A DNA stretch of 64,000 nt from Aspidiotus rigidus (Eukaryota > Arthropoda > Insecta > Hemiptera > Diaspididae), in assembly GCA_035079385.1 (NCBI GenBank), contig JAVHKY010000025.1, positions 16,652,501-16,716,500 of the forward strand. Direction: 5' to 3'. A program made the position numbers and the translations under genes. Under the pieces are notes generated by a model, which was given only the letters and a program-made list of their open reading frames with translations, was not told the DNA's origin and made no database searches. Below are positions 12,211-25,072 of the stretch, piece by piece (the first letter of the stretch is position 1; every line of letters begins with the position of its first letter).

Positions 12211-13057
12211 ATAACATGTTGCAAGTGACGTATCACCAATATGACTTTTTAAAAAAAGCTCACGTAGCTTTTATCAATATAAGTATTTTTGATTGGTTTT
12301 ATCTACAAGTATAAGTACTATACCTATTTCGTAAGTGTCAGAATTACAGATTGGTGGTACAAAGAGTTTTTTGGAGCACCACCTTAGAATAAACGCTAAA
12401 TAAATAAATATTATATACCGGTTTTTGTAACGGTGGTGATGGATTAATTATATTGTAGAATAATTAAATACCAGATTTGTACGCCAAAAATTTTCGATGT
12501 AATATACTTTCTTTCAAGAAATTCTGATCTCTTTCTCCGTATTATTTTCAACCCTTGTATTTCAGATTTTCTGAAAATGAGCTTCCAATTTGTTTAATTG
12601 AATCACAAGTCTTACAATTCATATGCAGTTACACTCTCAAATTTAGTTTTGGACTGAAAACCAGATGAATAAATTGGGTAAAATCTTTATTGATGACTTA
12701 CGACGTCAATCTCGGGAAACCTTTACCTCTTCCCCCACTCATAGGCGGCGGAATAAAGGGAAGAAAGATCCTCTCAAAAAGTAGGTGAAAAATTTTTCAA
12801 AAGGTTAATCAACGGAGGGTAGAATAACAAATTGGAAATTAAAAAAAATTCCGACCGATAAATTAAAAAAAAATTTTCTTGCCTCTTCCTCACCCTGAGA
12901 AAAATTTAATACATCTCTCGTGTGCCCATTATTGATATTCTATTGTAAAATAGTTTGGAACAAGGTTTAAACTCTCTTTTTTCTTGCACTAAACTCCTTT
13001 GGAATAACACAGAAACATTGTCATTCTCTCATTTTCATTCATTACCTTGGAATATTT
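12211..13057. other. 3' flank of the secreted-protein gene
   Basis: This holds the 3' UTR of the secreted-protein gene, with AATAAA-rich sequence near 12388-12410, then AT-rich intergenic DNA. No other feature was recognised up to the LINE remnant. Confidence 0.35.
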
Positions 13058-14110
13058 TTAGACAAAGTTCCAAGTGTTTTTGAAGACAAAAATAATTAGG
13101 ATTTCGAAATTGTTTGTAGAAGAGACATATTTTAGAAAGTCTATGAGGGAACGGTAGTGGTTTTCATAATCAAGGGCTGGTAGGAGGGAGTTGTCAGATA
13201 TTTGATTGAGGAAGATGGCAGTTTTGGCGGCTTGGTCAACTGAAAATAAAGTTGAAAGTTTCATTTTTGTACACTTCCGATTATCCGACCTAACTGGGGT
13301 AATGGGTGGTTCGGATGATAAAAAGTTCGGATAAAAATCCGGTTCGGATAATGCGCAGAGAGTTCGGTTAATCGAGAGGTCGGATAATCGGAAGTGTACT
13401 GTATTTTTATTTTTTCATTTGAATAAGTATTCGAGCTGGAGCGGCTATTTACTGGGCGATTGTAAGGGCCAGGGGGTGGTACAAATGATAATAGTTGTAA
13501 CAGTGATAATTGCAGAGAAGAAGAAGAAAAAAAAATAATAATAAATACAAAATAATATATAGGTATATGTGTAGTGAAAAATTATAATCATAACTATAAC
13601 AACAAAACTAGATATCATAGTTGTAGAATTGGGTTACGCGTGAGTGTTGAGGTGATGGTAGAAGGTGTTTTGAGTTTTGATCGAGTATTTTGTAATGTGG
13701 GCTATCAAAAAAAGTGCTCTACAGAAAAGTAATCTCCGAAACAGTGAGGGTATGATGGAGGGGCAAGGTTTGTGAGTAGATAAGTATGGGTGAGGCGGGT
13801 ATGCCCTATTCTCAAACGAGAGAGGATTACTTCTTTTGGTCTGGAACTTCTTCCGTTTTGATTTTTTGTAAAGTGTTGAAATTTCGGTCATTCCAATTTT
13901 TATGCCAATGTTGAGAAATTTTCGCGGAATAATTATTTTTTAGATTTTCTGGTGGCGTGAGTATATGGTCTGTTATTTTGAGGGAAGAAGTGTTCTTCTA
14001 GCTGCATCGTCTACTGCATAGTGTGGAGGATAGTTGATATGGCCCGGAATCCAAATAAAAGTGAGGTTAGGGTTAATTGAATTAAATGTTCTCCTCGTGT
14101 GTACAAGCCG
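13058..14110 (-). mobile_element. LINE remnant (I/R1-like) with RNase H and C-terminal block
   Basis: Read on the minus strand from about 14110, the frame gives the end of a LINE RNase H domain (FIWIPGHINYPPHYAVDDAARR). In a shifted frame it then gives the C-terminal motif SRLRIGHTRLTHTYLL, and finally a tail at 13264-13058 (TAIFLNQISDNSLLPALDYE). This order is that of I/R1-type LINEs. Several stops and frameshifts make it dead. A pogo-type MITE (13270-13398) is inserted between the last two blocks. Confidence 0.65.
13270..13398. mobile_element. pogo/Tigger-type MITE nested in a LINE
   Basis: A 129-bp element with 22-bp inverted ends: TACACTTCCGATTATCCGAC on the left and its complement GTCGGATAATCGGAAGTGTA on the right. 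The right side may extend through CTGTA, giving a CAGTACACTTCC start typical of pogo-like Tc1/mariner elements. Internal sequence repeats the GGTTCGGATAA motif. No coding capacity. It interrupts the minus-strand LINE remnant, so it is younger. Confidence 0.75.
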
Positions 14111-14164
14111 TATAGAATAACGATGAAGGAGATACAGGCACGCAACGTACAATTATAAAATAAC

Positions 14165-16575
14165 TGAAACCACCGATGGCAGGCAAACCGAACAAATATT
14201 TGCAGTCAGAAAGTCGGAAAAGGGGAGGGGGTTGGTTAAAATCACAAGATTAGAGTAGAATTCGAAAAAATCCCAAAATAAAATAAAGTTGAAAATAAAA
14301 TAATCTAAAAGTGAAGATCACAAAAAAACAATTACTGTAGTACAGGAAAATTAGATGAAAAAAGAGGGCTATTCGGAAAAAATTAGAGACGAAGGTTTAT
14401 TGCTGAAATGTGTTTGTCTAGATACCCTGAACATACCCTGACCTGGCAAACCACACAGGGAGCCGGAACGTCTCCCAAATTTTAGTTTTTTAGGATTATC
14501 TCGGAAAATGAGCCGCCTATGAAAAAATTACAAGACACCAAAAGTGTTCCTTATAAAATTTTCTACTAGGTAGTGTCACATTTTTCTGCCCTCAGGGCCA
14601 TGAAAGTCTACAGGGGGCCAAAACAATTTCAAAATTTCAGTTTTTTTCGATTATCTCAGAAAATAAGCCGTTTATGAAAAATTACAGGACACAAAAATCA
14701 TTCCTCGTAAAATTTCTAATCAATTGACACCAAATTTTACCCCCTCAACTTGTGGTAATCGGTCCACAAGGGCCAGACCACGTTTTTCAACATTTCTGTT
14801 TTTCCCAATTATCTCGAAAAATACGCTCTTTATGAAAATATCACACGAAACAAAAATTATTCTCCATAAAATTTCCTTTCAACTGATGCTCATTTTTACC
14901 GCTCCCAAACATCCCTAAATCCATCCGAAGGGGTACAAAACGTCTTCGAAATTTTCGTTTTTCTCAATTATTTCGGAAGCTACGCGGTTTAGGAAAAAAT
15001 TACACGAGACCAAAATTATTTCTTATACAATTTCCCATCAAGTGATGCCAAATTTGACCACCTCCCCCGACCTCAGGAGTTCCACAAGGGACCAGAACGT
15101 CTTTTCTTTCGTATTATTGCAATTATTTCGTCATTCTGGAAAAGGAACATATTACAGTCTTTGTCATTCTTTCAATATTTCGATGAAGCTTTCGCATTTT
15201 CTTTTCCTAAATTACGTATGTTATCTGCGAGTAGCCAGCGTGCAAGAATATGCAGACTATGCAAGCATATTCTTACATCTAATTTTCATGTATGTATGCA
15301 ACGTGTGGTCACATATTAAAAATTTTTCAGCGTACTACGCTTCACATTCTTCCGTGCAAATTTGAGGTGAAAGGGCTGAAAATGTGATATCATTATTTGA
15401 AAAATATTATAACCAATAATTCCCGTATGTTTTCATCATTCCACGAACAACTTATTTTCTGAAATAATTGCAACAAAGTCGTTCTGGCCCTTTGTGGAAC
15501 ACCCGAGGTCGGGGGAGGTGGTCAAATTGTATGAGAAATAATTTTGGTCTCTTGTAATTTTTTCCTAAACGGTATATTTTCCAAAATGATTGAGAAAAAC
15601 GAAAATTTCCCTCTGGATGGATTTACGGATGTTTGGGAGCGGTAAAAATGGGCATCAGTTGAAAGGAAATTTTATGGAGAATAATTTTTGTTTTGTGTGA
15701 TATTTTCATAAAGAGCGTATTTTTCGAGATAATTGGGAAAAACAGAAATGTTGAAAAACGTGGTCTAGCCCTTGTGGGCCGATTACAGGATTGGAAATTT
15801 TACGAGGAATAATTTTTGTATCGTGTAATTTTTTCATAAACGGCTTATTTTCTGAGATAATCGAAAAAAACTGAAATTCTGAAATCGTTTTGGCCCCCTG
15901 TAGACTTTCATGGCCCTGAGTACGGAAAAATGTGACACTAACAGGTAGAAAATTTTATAAGGAACACTTTTGGTGTCTTGTAATTTTTTCATAGGCGGCT
16001 TATTTTCCAAGATAATCGTAAAAACCAGAAATTTGGGAGACATTCCGGCCCCCTCTGTGGTTTACGAGGGAGCTGGGGGCGGTGAACTTTCAGGGTAAGT
16101 TCAGGGCATCTGGACGAACACATTTCAGCAATAAAATCTCTGTCTCTAATTTTTTCCGAGTAAAATGCCGTTTTGATTTGGCGAAATAATAATAAAAACG
16201 CCGAAAAATCAAGTCCTGAAGATGATCGTTCCCATACGATCGAAATCGGTCGAGAGTGTTCATATAAAATAATCTGAAACTAGAAGTTTCCTGGCTCGTT
16301 TAAAAATTTTTCATAAATTTTGACTCTGAGTAACGTTCAAATTTTTAATTTATATTTTTTCATCGATTTTTTATTTGTGAGTTGTCCTTTGATTGTTCGG
16401 TGTTTTTGTTATTGTTATTATTATTATTTATTCATTTTTTTTTTGTGATTTTCACTTTTAATTCATTTTATTTTTCGATTTTTTTTATCTTGTGATTTTT
16501 TCTAAATTTTACTTTAGTCTCCCCCTTTTTTCCAACTTTTTGACTTCAATTATACGTTTGGTTTGCCTGCCACCA
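14165..16575. repeat. Large foldback: inverted arms of ~158-bp tandem units
   Basis: Left arm core 14366-15130 and right arm core 15452-16168 are reverse complements with scattered mismatches around a loop of about 320 bp. Weaker inverted homology continues outward: GGCAGGCAAACC near 14177 pairs with GGTTTGCCTGCC near 16559. Each arm is a tandem array. In the left arm the block ATTATCTCGGAAAAT...TATGAAAAAATTAC recurs at about 14493, 14651, 14808 and 14967, a period near 158 bp, with a partial fifth unit at 15117. If transcribed across, it would form a hairpin of about 700 bp. It may be a foldback transposon or a hairpin-RNA locus; no coding sequence is visible. Confidence 0.85.
16203..16265 (+). 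other. Hammerhead-like / retroelement tail motif in the foldback
   Basis: The string CCTGAAGATGATCG, a short loop, then CGATCGAAATCGGTCG resembles the CTGA(n)GA...stem...GAAA core seen in degenerate hammerhead motifs carried by Penelope-like elements. The GATCG/CGATC arms can pair. The motif lies where the right foldback arm loses its match to the left arm, so it may belong to a separate insertion. Similarity is by eye only. Confidence 0.3.
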
Positions 16576-17452
16576 CCAAATCTCATCTTTCACGTCACAC
16601 ATCCCCTATTAGAAAAGAAAATTCTGAATACATACTTTTTTAGATTTTTATGAAAACTCGAATAGAAGATAAACGCTATTTCACTTAGTGGACAATTACT
16701 AATTTGACGTACCTACCGTACTTTTGATTTTTGGAATCTTACTTGCTTATTTTAAGAGCTAAACTTTCTAGTTGTTATTATTCAAATATTGGTGGATAGT
16801 TCCTCAATACTAAGAAAATCATCGCTCAAAAAGAAATAAAAAGCTTGTTACTTTGGGTCATTAATGAAAAATTTTTATAGTTTCACGGCTGATGGGTGAA
16901 TCAGGACAAGTTCGAGATCGTCAATTTTGAAGGAACCAAGAAGCCTTTTGCTGTTTTTTTTTCAATCTCATCATTTGCGCCGCAGATAAATTGAAAAAGA
17001 TTTATAATTGAACGCACTTTTCCAAATTTCAATCTGATCTGTTCGCAAAGTTTTGAGTATCCTTAAATTTTCCATCATTTTGTTTTGATACCTCGTCTGT
17101 AAAAGTCGAAATGATATCGTTCACTCGTCTTCCTTGGATCTTCTATTGATTCACTATGCACAATATTCCAGACTTATTGCAGGGCCCGCAAAAAAATATT
17201 GAAAAGAATTCCACATCAGAAAGTATTACAACGAAAAGGAAAGCAGTCCTTAGAGTAAACGAAGACTTTAATAAAGTAATAATGTAGGAAAAGCAGTACA
17301 ACACACAAAGAAATTCAAAATCAAATTCGAGTGAATGAGAGATCACGAATCTAGATACTATTATTATTTACAGCGAGCGAAAAATTATAAATTCCTTAGG
17401 TTCGAGAACTTTGGAATTTTCGTTCATTTCCTATAAACACACCGTGTAACTT
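16576..17452. other. Intergenic between foldback and F-box gene
   Basis: AT-rich sequence, probably including the 3' UTR of the minus-strand F-box gene at its right end. No other feature recognised. Confidence 0.3.
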
Positions 17453-20400
17453 TTATTTTGACCTCCAACAGGGAAAAGGAAATTTCAAAGCAAATGGTTG
17501 ATCCGCGGTATGGCTGAAATATTTCTTCACTCGATCAGTGTCCACTTCCATTCTTATCCTGCAAAAAAAATGAGAATCAAACTTGGCCCTAAGTACGGAG
17601 TATAGATTCGATTGATTGAGGTAAGTAGGATAGGCCTACGTCTATAAATTATACATTATCAAACCGGAATTCGTTCAAAATGTTCAAAATTACTCGTAGT
17701 CTAATCTTATTGTTTCTTTCGCCTGCTATTTGAAATTAAATTTTTATAAATAGATTTTATAATTGAATTTCAAAACTTTCCTTCAAACCTTGATCGATTG
17801 AAGTTTTTCTGTGACGAACGACTTGATAAATTTTTTTGAACAGTAAAATTAGAATTTGACTTTTATTTCTACAGTGGAAATTAAAGCCAAATTTCATGTA
17901 CCGTAATTCGCATATTTTCTACAATTCGCATCGCTTTTTTTTAGAAAAATCATATTCTAACAAACGAGCAAATTAAATTTGAAATTCGAAAACTACGAAT
18001 GGTATTCTAATGGATACGCCTGGTTTTTATCTTGTTCCCATCAATCTTTCGAACCACACAACTGAACAACGTCTTCACACGTATATTCTTCTCTATTTTA
18101 GGAGCAACTTACCGAGTTTTGGTAGATTTCCATTGTTTTTTGAAACTGTGAAAATAATACATGTTGGAAGTATGACGCAAATATCGTAATGATTCGCTAC
18201 AATTTAATATTATTTTCATGGATAATTCATCGACAGTGCAGAACTGAAAAAGTAAATAAAGAAATATCAAATGATCAAAGAAGTCAATCAGCAGGAAGTA
18301 CGAAATTCTCTTCAGCCACGAAGGAAAGGTTGAATTTTCTCTCGGAGTACCGGTATTTGAAAAGTGTCTAAATCAGGAGAGAAATGGGCACACCAGTTCA
18401 AAGAATATCATATAAGCTCGTACTCTCATTCTTGAAAAGAGATTGTTAATCTCGAGTGTTCGAATCTTATCGATAAAAACAAAAGAGTGTAACAGATTTC
18501 TAAGATGATTACACGTTCATCATTAATGGTGGTCATCTTCTCCTTTCCCCCATTTTTGTTTTTATCAACTAGGAGAACAATTCGAGGGAAAAACAGAAAG
18601 TGAAAATGCTTGCCTTCGAAAAAAAATTTCAAAAGATCGCGGTACTTAGAACATTTCCGAAATTAGCTCTCTTCTCTACTTTTACGATATATTATAAATT
18701 TTCAAATACGAAAAAGAACTTAAGTAGCTACAAATTAAGTAATTTTGCGTGTAATAAAATTTACTTTTTTCCTATTAATAGAAACTGGTTTCGATCAATA
18801 TTTACGAAAGACTAAGTGCACAAGGGTATACCAAGTGTTTGCAGAAACCGGTTATAATGCGATGAGAAGCCAATTCTACTGGTGCTCTTTTCCGCATTCA
18901 GTTTCGAAACTCATAATCGAATGATTCCCCTCAATCAATTTAGTCTTAAACTCTAACATATATTTACCGTTAAATCCAAAAAATTTAATCTGTTGAAACT
19001 ACGGCACAGTCTTACAATAGATTCCGGAGAGATCGTTGTATGAGAAACATCGAGAAATTCCAAATACGGGCAGTTATCGCTGAGGACTTGAAAACCGTCA
19101 TACGAAATCTGAAAGAATAAAACTAAAAATGAAGGCGGAAAAAAACTCTTACAATATTGTTCAAAGTTTTCAAATAATTAATAATGAGAAAGCTCTATAA
19201 ACAAATTTTGATTTTTTAAATGCATTTTGTCTAAGGAAAAAATAGAGGGTACTATAAAATTTTTACAGGGTGGGGGTTATGGGCTCGGGAAGAAATGTTA
19301 GTAATGGATTTTGAATTGTTGCAGGGGGCAGAGAAGGCTTGAAGGAGGTCAGAAGATAATTTTCTGATTTTTTTTTCGTGAAATCTTTGAGGCCGTCCTA
19401 TGATTATTCCTTCGTGGCGTAAGAAACGAATTGATGAGGACCAGAGGATAGGGGATTTTTCAACTGAACGAAGATTATTGTGAAGTTAAGAGGACCAAAT
19501 GTTGTACTATAATGAGGTGATTAAAGAACGGAGGAAGAGAGGTATTCGTGATTGAGGACAAGAGCAGGGCTTATTTGGCGGCTAGCAATCCAGCGGAAGA
19601 CAACTGAAGTTAGAGAAGATGTTAAGGTGGGAAGGAGGATGAGAATGCGCTGAACGTCGGGGTTGGTAGAGTAGGGAATAGTCGGTAAGTATGAGGAATT
19701 CACGGGGATGGGGGAGAAGAGGCAGCAGAAATAGATGGCAGATACTCGGTCGACATTGCATTAATAAAATTGTAAAAATCAATTTGACATCGACATCAAG
19801 TCGATACGTGATCGACTTATTTGCCACGTGTATTTCGAGTCGATAAATTTCTTATCAACCTGAGATCGACTGCTTTGTTGGATCAATTTCAAGTTGATTT
19901 GTAGTCTCTGATAATATATGCTAGTAGACTTCAAATCAATATTCATTTGGAGTCGATGCACCGTCACCCCCTTGGAACGCTCTTTCTTCTCTACTCGCAG
20001 ACAGATTGTATAATGAAGACCATTAAGAATCTTCTTACTGCTTGACCAGCGTAGCAATGGTCAAATGGACAACAATGTAGAAACGATTTTCAGTCGACAT
20101 TAAAATCGTGAAATTCTATCACAAGGTGCACTACCTAAAATCTACGAAATTTTGACTTCGATTGCAAGTTTTTTTTTACCAAAAATCGATCCGAAAGCGA
20201 CGTTAATTTTCAATTGACATAAATCTATAATACCGGGAGTCAATTCTATATTGACCACGAGTGAAAAGAAAATTTCGAATTTTTTCAATACCAAGATTTC
20301 AGGACAAGATTACCTCACGGCATTTCTGCAATGAAAGATACTGTAAGTCTGGTAAAATCATCTCCAGGAGACTCCTAGCAGTTATATGTACGCAGTCTTT

Positions 20401-22874
20401 CAGATCCAAAATTTTCAGTCCTGTAAGAGAGAAACAAAATTATTAGATACACAAGTATTGAAATAATCAACGCTCTCTTGCAGTTCTAATCCTATGGAAA
20501 TATTTTAATATCAATTTACTCTTCAATCTACTAATGGAAAACGTGTCTTTAGACGTCATATAATGCTCCAACTTCAACGGTTTTCCGGTCAATCCAAAAT
20601 CCGTGATGCCATGGTTGAATGATAGAATTAAGGTTTCCAAATTGATCTTTTGAAAAGAGGAGACATGAAATACATTACTCTCATATCAAGCTTAATCAAT
20701 GAAGCAAATGCTAAATTTATCCCTTAATATTACAAAGTCTTACACTCAAGAAATTGAAACTCATCCAAAAAATAATGTGAGTAGTTATGGAAGAGGAAAC
20801 AACATTTGAAAATCATACTGGCTCCCCCTTCTTCTTTTAAGACGTAAGTAGAAGTCCAAATTTCTTCTAATTTAATGGCTCATATCTAATACATGAAGAA
20901 ACGAAATGAGCCGTGGCTTGCGCAACATTTTTCTACCATGATTCATGAAATTGTGGCGGTGTTATGCAGGGGGATGTAATAAAGATAAGTAGGCTCCTCA
21001 ATTACAGAGAAAGGGGAATACAGGCCTTTACAGAAGAAAGGTTCTCCATCCAGAAGATAAAAACTCGTCCACTCCTGTTCCAAGAAAATACTGCCCACAG
21101 GGTGTCCACTTTTTCTCTGAAATGAAATTCCCTGACTTCTGACTTTTTCATCACTTTTCCCCGACTTTTTCAGGTTTTTCCAGACCATAATCCAAAAAAA
21201 AAAAAAAAATGCTTAGCTAGAACTTTTTTTGACGTATGTCAAAAAATTCCCAAAATTCCCTGACTTTCAGATTTTCCAGACAAGTGACCACCCTGTGCCC
21301 AAAACGATGGCTTCAATTCAACATTGGATATTTCCACGGACCAAAATTTGAAAACGTAAGAAGAGATAAAAGACACCAGTAAAGTATGAGAGAGATAGAA
21401 GAATAGGAATCAGTAAATCTGGTACTGATACAATCAATAGGTATCGATAAAATTATAATAAAACAGATCACAGGATTTATTACCTGGTATTCCAACAGAA
21501 TCTGCATGAGCGCATCATCTAAATTACAGTTACTCAAGTTCAAACACGTCAGACTCCGAAAGGCTTCGACGAAGGTCAGGATGTTTCGAGCAAACAAAGA
21601 AGAGCTGTTCATGCTCAAGCAACGTAACGTACGATTTTCCACACCGGAAATACCATCCAGAACCTCGAATTGAAAATCGAAGTGCAGCTTCAGAGTTCTC
21701 AACTTCGAGTTAAGAATCTTATCCAGTAGATTTTGGCCCAGTGTGATCGATTCTAGCGCGAGCTCACATCCATCCTGGTTGACGTTCGAATCCATCAATT
21801 CTAAATGTTGTAAATTCTGACAATGGGTGAGTAACAAAATACAAAAATGATTGTCGAAATGATTCTTCTTCAACACTAAGTGCTCCAGTTGATCTTGTCG
21901 CGCGAAGAAAGAATTCAGAAGTGAGTGACTGGGTATGTTAAAAGAACTAGGGCAAAAATTTATCTTCCTTAGTTTCAGATCCGCATTACGAGAAACAGTA
22001 GCGAAGAAGTTGAGATTGTGCATGTGACAGACGTCTTTGTCTATTTCGGCGTATTCGAAATCCTGTATCAACTGCGGCGAGGCTTTCAATTTTTCGTAAA
22101 CCGCCGAATGCGAAAATATATTCTTCGACTGGTAAACAGGAGAAGGTCGTCCGGATTTTTCGAAATACACGTTCCTGTAAATGGCGTCATAATAACGATC
22201 GTTGACTAACGTCAAGGCGATACTTTTCACTTGCGGATAAACGCGAAAAATCTGTTCGAAAATATAGTCGTTGATGTCGGTGTCGTCTTCGATTCTCAAC
22301 GATTCCAGACTACTATTCGTTAGCTTCTTCTTCGTGAAGTAATCAAAAACGTCGCACGTGACAAAACCCGAGCAACTTTGCAAGCTCAATTCCTTCATCA
22401 GATTACAATTTTCGATCACACACCTGGCTGCTTTAGCAGTGAACGTACATTTAACGAAAGTCAGCGATTGTATCGATTTACCACGTTTCTTCCAGAATTG
22501 GTTTGACATTCGATCCACGCACAGTCCGTGAAATTCCAAATTCGGACGAACATAATCCATTTTTGTGAGGAAATCGAATATTCGTTTCTTATCCTGTTCT
22601 CGAACGCAGACTAACTTTTCGGTTTTCAGAATCGAAGGATGCGAAACTGCACAGAACCATTCTCTGCATACTAGACGAATATTCTTCCGATCCCGTAGCG
22701 GGAGATAAGAGAATATCTTGACAAGCATCTGTATTATGATTCATTTTCAAGAGAATTATTTTGGCGAACAAATAATACTGAAAGATAATGCACAAGAGAT
22801 AATATTACCTCGGAAAGTTGTATACCCTCGCTAATATGACGTTGGTTCGCTAGATACGCCGACGAGCTCACCAT
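17453..22874 (-). CDS. F-box / leucine-rich-repeat protein, 7 exons
   Basis: Predicted substrate receptor of an SCF (SKP1-CUL1-F-box) ubiquitin ligase, 640 residues. Exons: 22874-22809, 22728-21484, 20646-20520, 20420-20314, 19108-18968, 18243-18113 and 17558-17453. All introns are GT-AG and phases agree throughout. The F-box lies at about residues 20-46 (LSEMLVKIFSYL then LVCREW). Divergent LRRs follow: HLVLKKNHF, LQHLELMDSNV, LTCLNLSNCNLDD, then LKILDLKDC, LQYLSLQKC, LEFLDVSH and LNFLDLT in the small exons. The tail is basic and ends CWRSK. The F-box binds SKP1 and the LRRs select substrate (family knowledge); the substrate is unknown. The ATG at 22874 puts the F-box at the usual N-terminal place. 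Introns hold a hAT-type MITE and a LINE RNase H fragment. Confidence 0.85.
19521..19703 (-). pseudogene. LINE RNase H fragment in an F-box gene intron
   Basis: The minus-strand frame reads NPDVQRILILL and then VVFRWIAS, matching the NPxVQxI...VxFxWIPSH block of LINE RNase H domains, with the His of the motif lost. Flanks are not readable in one frame. It lies in the intron between the LRR exons at 20314-20420 and 18968-19108. Confidence 0.4.
19790..20260. repeat. TCGAC/TCAA-rich degenerate array, copy A
   Basis: Dense GTCGA, TCGAC and TCAATTTCAAG motifs, including ACCTGAGATCGACTGCT followed by GGATCAATTTCAAGTTGATT. This is the same family as at 50220-51260, 58260-59300 and 60230-60430. It also contains CTACTCGCAGA, shared with copies B and C. 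Unit length is irregular, roughly 105-175 bp in copy C. Confidence 0.55.
21098..21295. mobile_element. hAT-type MITE with TGCCCA flanks
   Basis: Ends CAGGGTGTCCACTTTTTCTC on the left and AGTGACCACCCTG on the right, a common hAT-like terminus. TGCCCA directly flanks both sides (21092-21097 and 21296-21301), either a shortened or a 6-bp duplication. Internal repeats of TTCCCTGACTTTC occur. No coding sequence. It sits in the long second intron of the F-box gene. Confidence 0.65.
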
Positions 22875-24724
22875 ATCTCTGGCCGTGTAACAGACGAAAG
22901 ATTGCGACTATGTTCCAACGTGTTCTACCTGAAATTCATTTTCATTAATAGTCTCGAATAGTCACTATACAATATTTGATTGACCAGAGAGTAATTTAGT
23001 AAGTTTTGACAATATCGTATCCACATTATAATCACCTGATAACTGCTGCCCGTATAAATGCCGGCAACCTGCTGTTAACACGTTGTGGCGTGCAACAAGT
23101 GAAATGACTGCATTAACACCGCTCCAACTCGCTAACACGCTAGACTTTCTACGTCTAAGTAACACACAGCACTGTAGTGACAGCTGACTGGAATTCGAAT
23201 TATTCTTGATGGTGGGGATTCGTGATCGTCGGAAATCGACCAGCAGTCCAGTCGGCAAGGAATCATTCTATGCGTGTACAGCTTAGGGTAGGGGTAACTA
23301 ATTCAATAACGCGGATTTGGAGGGTGTGTGTTTTCACTTTGTTCATCCCCGTATGCGATGACAGAGAATGCTACGATTTTCTAAATTTCTCTTTTTTCCG
23401 TCGATTATAATTTACCTGAATAATAATAATATTGAAAGTTGACAAAACTGCTGGTCGCTGTATGAGAGCAGGCTAAGGAATAGGGCTTAGCTACGAAGTT
23501 GGAATTAAGGTTGAAATATGCTGAAGTTGAAGGCGAGGACAAGTAATTATGTTGGAAGCGGGAAGATGTCACTAGAGTTTCTTATGTCCAAATGAATGTG
23601 TCACCATTTTGTCAGGGGAACTAATGTCCAATACGTGTCAATTTGTGCGACGCAAACGTCGAGCAAACTATTGAAAAGCAACCTTCACCAGCGTTTCTGC
23701 CGTCCAAATAAAGAATACGTGCGAACAGGAGAAATACTCGACTTGTTTATTTCAAGAGGAAATAAAATGAGATTAGAACTGAAAGGAACTACTGTTTCTT
23801 CATCAATTTTCAATGTAGAGTTCGATAGTATTGTTAATTTTAGACTTGAAACGTTCGTTCTTCAGTTATTCGTGCAAAATGACGTACTTCATAACCAAAT
23901 TTCTGCAAATTGACGTACCAATACGATTATATAATATGTAGCACACAGAGTTCAATAAACACATACACACTAACGCCTATACTGCTCTTTCTTGTATGGG
24001 TGTGTGTGTGTAGTGTGTAGGGACAACATTGTAGTTGTATGATTAGCGAGAAGCGGTGGTTTTTGTCGTCGTTGACAAAATTTGAGTGATTTGAAGAGGG
24101 AAGGGTTGGAAGATTTTGACAGATGGGATATACCGTTCACGTACGTCTTTATTTATTTGGACGGCAGGTTGGTATGTATGTTTATACTAGTTTATACACA
24201 GTCATGTGCCTACCGTGGTTTAAATGAAGGACTGCACAGATTTTAAAGAGGAGGGTATTGTGGCGGCTTGCGCCAATTTCACCGAAGATTGCAAATTTAA
24301 TAAAAGAGTCTTAACGAACAAAGAAGATGAACTAGGTATTCGATGTGTGTATATCTCGATAAGCGAACAGATAGGAAACAGATTAATTATATTTAATATT
24401 TACAAGGGCATTGCACGTTTAGGTAATCTATTAAAACAGTTGAGTGCTGCCACAGTATAATTTGGCAGCGCTATAAACAGCGCTGGCATTCTAAAAAATT
24501 CATATGAAGTGGATCAGAATGAGAATTACTGAATTAGGCACTAATATTTTGTCCCAGAGTAGATCTGTCGAATGATGGAATTATTGATGAAAAGTATATG
24601 GAGAGGATCGATGGGTACATTCATTGTTGATGGAATCAAATACAGCATTTATTTATAAATATCAATTTTACTTTGAGCCACATAACATTTTTTCACCTGC
24701 ACTCTGACTAGGCTAAGCCGCTAA
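22875..24724. other. 5' region of the F-box gene and intergenic DNA
   Basis: Promoter and 5' UTR of the F-box gene should lie just right of 22874. Open frames on the plus strand (23596-23913, 24224-24460) have no recognisable domain and poor context. A short GT-rich run lies at about 24000-24020. Confidence 0.3.
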
Positions 24725-25072
24725 GGAACTATATATAAGATAGGTATGCACAAGTGATAAGAAGAGGACCGTCGTCATGTTGATAAAGTCCAAGGAGGAG
24801 CGGTTTTAGGAGGTTTCAGGAGAGCCGCGAGGAAAATTTGAATATCAAACATTGAATTTTGGTTAATTAAAAAGATTAGGTATATTGATGAATACAAAAA
24901 ATTAGTGAATTATTTCCTTTATTTTTGTAGTTTGAATTCTTGTATTCAATGTTTGACGTTTCAAATTCTCTGAGGATACTACAACTGAGATTGTTCCTCC
25001 TTCCACTTTATCAACCTAGTCAGTAGTCACGATTTTATTCTTATCACTTGCGCATACCTATCTTATAGTTCC
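24725..25072. mobile_element. MITE family 'CGCAAGTGATAAG', copy 1
   Basis: About 350 bp with inverted ends AAGGAACTATATATAAGATA and its near complement TATCTTATAGTTCC, and the subterminal motif GCACAAGTGATAAG / CTTATCACTTGCGC. The middle contains paired ATTGAATTTTGGTTAATTA-like and TTCAATGTTTGACG segments. No clear target duplication for this copy. No coding capacity. Confidence 0.7.

Noticed and set aside
23596..24460. Plus-strand frames upstream of the F-box gene
   Set aside because: No recognisable domain, weak start context, no splice partners found.
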